Shown piece by piece: positions 59,905 through 64,000 of a stretch of DNA of 64,000 nucleotides. Each line of letters begins with the position of its first letter. Position 1 is the stretch's first letter. This DNA comes from Eutypa lata (taxonomy: Eukaryota > Ascomycota > Sordariomycetes > Xylariales > Diatrypaceae), in contig JAKULF010000007.1 of the NCBI GenBank assembly GCA_022661535.1, forward strand, positions 1,364,001-1,428,000. Reading direction: 5' to 3'. Both the position numbers and the translations under genes were made by a program. Below the pieces are notes generated by a model. The model worked only from the letters and a program-made list of their open reading frames with translations. It had not been told where the DNA came from and ran no database searches.

Positions 59905-60636
59905 TTAAGACGAGATCTCTACCCAGTCAATCGACTGCGTGAAGCCTTCGGTCAGCGGCTCGCCGTCGGAAACAAGGCGTGGACCAAGAAGCAGGTCCAT
60001 AGGGTCTGTCGGGATGAAGCTCTGGTCGGTAATCTCCCCAAGCTTCTCGCCGTCGAGGAAGAAAGCGACGTGGTCGGCGTCGTACTCTAGCACAGCGGTG
60101 TGGTACTGCTCGTCGTACAAGTCGACGCCAGTGTCGATCTTGACGGGCTTGGCATTGCCACGCCGGGCACTCTCGAACCAAAGCTGCGTGTTGCGGAAAC
60201 TCTGGTCCGTCGTGTAGCCGAAGTTGATCTCGTTGAATTCGCTGCCGTCGGAGATAGGGCCATTGTCCCATAGAGCTACGCCCCACCAGACTGGCTGCTC
60301 CGTCGGGCGGGCTGTTAGCGAGAACGATACTGTGAACTTTCCCGAGGTGAAGCGCTCGGCCTTATACCGTGCCTTCGACCAGGAGCCCTCGCTATCGGGA
60401 GGCACGCCGGATCGCAGCCGGAAGCGCGCTTTGCCGCCCTCAATCACGGGGCATGTGTATTCACAGCTCCAGGTGTTCATGCTGAATGATTCAAAGTCAT
60501 CCTTGAACGTAGCGCGTGCGATATGCGATGGCGAGGTGCTGGTGTCGAGCGAATCGGCGGCGGCGGCGGAATGTCCATATACGTCAATACTGGTCACCAG
60601 GAGCACGGCGGCTAGACAACGGATGATGTTATACAT
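59905..60636 (-). CDS. Secreted GH16-like (concanavalin-type) protein
   Basis: A single exon of 243 residues from ATG 60636. Residues 1-21 form a signal peptide (MYNIIRCLAAVLLVTSIDVYG). The rest is a jelly-roll type fold related to glycoside hydrolase family 16: FKDDFESFSMNTWSCEYTCPV, GKFTVSFSLTARP, VWWGVALWDNG, FNEINFGYTT, YHTAVLEYDADHVAFFLDGE, and SIDWVEIS at the end. The family's catalytic motif is E-x-D-x-x-E; here the corresponding stretch reads NEINFGY, keeping the first Glu but changing the Asp to Asn and lacking the second Glu. It may be a carbohydrate-binding, non-catalytic relative, or a subfamily with a different motif. Expected outside the cell, acting on or binding beta-glucans or galactans. 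There are four Cys, two in the signal peptide and mature N-terminal part CEYTC. Confidence 0.78.
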   Translation of the reverse strand: MYNIIRCLAAVLLVTSIDVYGHSAAAADSLDTSTSPSHIARATFKDDFESFSMNTWSCEYTCPVIEGGKARFRLRSGVPPDSEGSWSKARYKAERFTSGKFTVSFSLTARPTEQPVWWGVALWDNGPISDGSEFNEINFGYTTDQSFRNTQLWFESARRGNAKPVKIDTGVDLYDEQYHTAVLEYDADHVAFFLDGEKLGEITDQSFIPTDPMDLLLGPRLVSDGEPLTEGFTQSIDWVEISS

Positions 60637-63453
60637 GGCTGGTAATATGTCCCAGGATAACTAGTGGATGTGGTTTGCTTAGGACGTGGTGAAAAGGAAT
60701 GCCAAAGATATGAGTATGTAAAGCCTAATATACCGCATTTATATTAGCAATAGCTCACCCCTTTTTATACAATAATATTTATCTGTCGTCTCATATAGTA
60801 CTACAGTCAAAGTTTGAAGGAGGCAGGAATATACGCCAAGGCGTGCCAAAAGGACAACGCATTAGGCCCGTTTCGTGTAACGGCCGACCATTAAAGCTCA
60901 AAAGGGTGAAGTTTTCTTTTCTTTTATTTCAACATAGTTCTTAATATTCGTGGGAAAATAGAAATTACAAAAGATTTTGTGCCTAAAATTATGTAAACGC
61001 TATTACCGCGGTACCGGCTCGAGCTCGAAGGTAGAATATACGCCGCAGATTATACGCCACTCCTGTGGTTAGAAGGGTAAGTCGTCGAGGCCAAGTCGAA
61101 TGTAGCAGGTGACAATAAGATGGGGCGACAATAGACAGAAGGATGGTGATTTAGACACGCTTGAGCAGCTTGTGGGAATTATCACAAGGGCACCCCGTCA
61201 AGGCATGCCAAAAATATAACATAGTAAGCTGTTCCCGTGTAACCGACCTTCAAACACACTTTAGTGATTAGACTTCCTAATTAACGTCTTTTGCTTGCCG
61301 GTATTAAATGAACGCGCTAGAAATTGACCAGTCATTTTAGTATATCTCAGCTGTCAGGCGCTATTGTCGTGAATCGCGATGTTAACGTATGTGTGGAATA
61401 GATATCACTGTAAAATAAATGTTTGTCACCGCACGTGAGCTCCTATTTTAGGATATCAGGGATTACCTATATCTGATAATCTATTGCACCTAGTTGCAAA
61501 GCTCATATCTAGCCAGACGAATTATCACTTCCTACTAAATGCTTTATCTTTCATATGATTAGCCATAACATGATAACGTTATACCTAGTATGATATAGTT
61601 ACAGCACCGTTAGCATTTGATTTATTCCCTCCTGGGGTGTACGTAATTATTAGGATATAAATTCCGGTTCATGAGACATCACCCATTTCATTACCCCCTT
61701 TCTGAAATATCTCCGAAACGGAACAGCAGTTAGCCGCAAGATTCTGTAAGATCAGAGAGCCGGTATATACCTCATATGCTCTAAAGCTATCAACCCTGAC
61801 ACCTCAGAATCCCTCTTGTTGTTACACGCAAAATGAGCCTCCCATTTATGGTCCACAGTCACAATGAGCAGCATGGTGGTAAGTAACCGTTCATCAATTA
61901 AATCCTTAGAACCAAGTATACGCCGCATTCTCCTCATCAGAGGAAGCGTCTATACCAGGGCTTCTTCTCTTCCTTCTTCTTGCGATAAACGATAAAGCGA
62001 TATAGTTCGTGGTTGGGCGCCTTGCCCGGCAGTGTGTCCTCGCTGAGAGATACCACACCACGTCAACTTTCTTAGAACTGATCCTCCAGGCTGCCTCGTC
62101 AGTGTTCCTATTGTCAAAACCGCCGCCTCGCGAGAGGGAGTTTCGGGACGCCTAGATTATATATAAAAACGACGCGAACAGGTTCTTTGGAGGGCCTTCA
62201 TGTCGTCTATAGAAGTAATGACGGCCTGGGTGATGCCAGATATGCGAGATCCGGAACAAAATATAATGGTTATGAGGCGCGAGGAGCACTACGGCTGCCG
62301 CTGTCCTCATCTCACTCATCGTATCCAGTGTTACTAGTGCCAGCGTTTTGCCAGTGTTGTTGGTGCTATTACCCGAGTTGCGGCGGCGTCACTTGTTTAG
62401 AGAAGTTAATCGATTGTTCAAGTCTGGCATAACATCAGTCATGATGTTTGTTACTACCCATGAGTGCTTCCAGGCCCAATTCCTTTCAGATACTTACTTA
62501 CATGTAATTCACATTCGGGTACCTACCAATACTTAAATACCTACATGTAGCCTGATAAAACTTCGCCCTAGACTGGCCGCCTTATTAGCTACCGTACTTA
62601 CATACATAAGATAATCTGTTCTTACAGTCAAGAAAAGTGCCACAAAGAGATCATCAAAGCCAAGTTTCAGTTATCATATTATCCTACCTACTAAGTTGTT
62701 GCCAACTTAAACGACATATTATAAAATCGAAGTTTGAATAATTCGTAATTAATCAAGAATGACTAATGATTATTCCGTTTTGAACTCATAATAATTACAT
62801 TATTCAAATTCCACATTATCTTAAAAATAAACGTTTATCAATACGGTGGAAAATGATGTCAATTCTTTTGGCACTAACTTGTCTACTTATCTATGTAGTC
62901 CTGCAAAGTTTCGAAGTCGAGTAAGTACTCATTATCCAAAAGTCATAATGGTATCTCTGATAAGAGATCATAAATCGCATTGCATCCATTTTGTTGACAT
63001 ACATAGCTAACATTTGAGTAATTTCTCTTCCAGTTTCACAAACTAGGAGCAACATCGTCTACATTGCAGCACCGCATTTCTGCGCCTACTTTTGTCACTT
63101 CTATTTTGCGACATTCTCAGACCAATACCTGAGCAGTTGCATTATGGCTTCCCAGTTAGACTTCACTGTCAATTCCATTCCCTTTTCTACCATGACTAAC
63201 TTCATCGCAGGGTAGATAGAAGCGAGGAGCGCCACGATGACTCGTTCATTGTTCACGAGTACTTGATGCTCCTTACTGAGGAAGCTGTGGGTGATTCCTG
63301 GAACTGACTTTCAACCTCTCTTCTTCTCCTAATCACCAATAAAACCCTTCTTCCCTAACGTGACATGTGGCCCATGTTTTCAATTTGACGATCCTTTGAG
63401 CTTCTCTTTCAGATAACGTAACATGCAACAGCTAATGTGTTCGATGTTCGCAG
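60637..63453. other. 2.8-kb spacer with degenerate direct repeats
   Basis: No gene is supported. Two diverged direct copies of a GCCAAAA..CGTGTAACCGACC-type segment lie at about 60836-60905 and 61197-61262. A possible first exon of the following gene (ATGGCTTCCCAG at about 63145) is discussed under that gene. Confidence 0.5.
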
Positions 63454-64000
63454 GTACAATCCACCCTGATTCAGCCTAGTTTCGGGCATCCAGAAACAGG
63501 AGCAAGAGCAAGAGAGACCCCGACGGGTTCGCCAATCACGATCGCCCCATTCCTATCTAGAGAGTCTCCTAGAGCGAAAAATGCTCATGACAAGGGATCA
63601 CCTGAGAGGGGTCAGGCAACATCCAAAAACACTTTGGCCCCGTTGAAAGTACAAGGTGGTCGTATTGGAAAGAAGAGATGGGGGTTCCAGGCAAAGAGAC
63701 AGGCTGCTCTACTAAAGAATCTTGTTGGTTATCAGCAACGTATTCCATCAAATGGCGATCAAGAGCTCAACTTCACCCAAGCGAATCTCAAAATCCTCAT
63801 TAGAGAGAGCTCTTGTGCAACACAGTTCGCCCGTGACATCGCAATGGACCCCCCTACCGCTCTAGGAAACTCTCTTGGACCTCGAATTGTGCTTTTTCCT
63901 GATGGATCTGGCGCTGGCCCCAAGGGTATAAACGGAGCTGGAGTCACATATAGACACTGTTTTGCCCAAACTACGGCCTGGATGGATGCTGCAGCTGGTA
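63454..64000 (+). CDS. RNase H-like domain protein, 5' part only
   Basis: The frame is open from a splice acceptor (TTCGCAG ending at 63453) to the window end: at least 182 codons with no stop, so the gene continues outside. In-frame stop TAA at 63433 shows that the coding part begins at this acceptor or at an internal ATG. An upstream exon beginning MASQLDFTVNSIPFSTMTNF near 63145-63213 is a candidate. A Pro/Arg/Ser-rich lead is followed by QANLKILIRESSCATQFARDI and PRIVLFPDGSGAG ... GINGAGVTYR. The pattern [hydrophobic]-x-DGS-x(~8)-GAGV is the first strand of RNase H-type domains, frequent both in fungal host genes and in non-LTR retrotransposon products. The rest of the active site lies beyond the window, so nuclease activity cannot be judged. 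Confidence 0.6.

Noticed and set aside
1..64000. CRISPR arrays, prophage, bacterial operons, rRNA
   Set aside because: Nothing of this kind is visible; the window is eukaryotic nuclear DNA with spliced genes.

Overview
The window looks like nuclear DNA of a filamentous ascomycete (Pezizomycotina, most likely a Sordariomycete; Xylariales is a guess). Genes are separated by 0.3-4 kb of AT-richer spacer and carry short introns of about 50-205 nt with GT..AG ends, often with a CTAAC-like branch site. The gene set (DPB2, NUP133, PSD2 with C2 and EF-hand domains, TINA/Msd1 family, Afg1, epsilon-COP, a Zn2Cys6 regulator, indoleamine dioxygenase, a secreted mucin-like protein) is typical of that group. 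All exon structures were assembled by hand from reading frame, splice-site consensus and family knowledge.

Layout. 1-654: 3' end of a serine racemase/threonine dehydratase. 655-7824: a gene-poor island holding one cytochrome P450 (minus), a MITE and probable transposon relics. 7825-11822: DPB2 (minus) and a divergent conserved mitochondrial-type protein, with two MluI cell-cycle boxes in the shared promoter. 12319-14622: secreted Ser/Thr-rich protein. 15820-17734: indoleamine 2,3-dioxygenase. 19440-21461: Afg1-type ATPase (minus). 22279-22605: foldback MITE. 23400-27733: NUP133. 29008-31962: Zn2Cys6 transcription factor. 32691-35916: two related Cys-rich proteins of unknown function (minus). 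36904-40258: TINA/Msd1/SSX2IP-like coiled-coil protein (minus). 41766-45393: PSD2-type phosphatidylserine decarboxylase (minus). 48024-49114: HAD phosphatase. 50936-52023: epsilon-COP. 52631-53971: disordered protein. 54819-56685: WW-like plus protein kinase. 57716-59103: three tRNA-like Pol III units. 59905-60636: degenerate GH16-like secreted protein. 63454-64000: start of an RNase H-like gene that runs off the window.

Most genes are unrelated housekeeping genes. There is no operon and no complete biosynthetic cluster; the P450 stands alone. The least explained items are the pair of CxxC-module proteins, the tandem family of tRNA-like units with conserved flanks, the two inverted-repeat elements, the secreted GH16-fold protein lacking part of its catalytic motif, and the unusual WW-kinase architecture.
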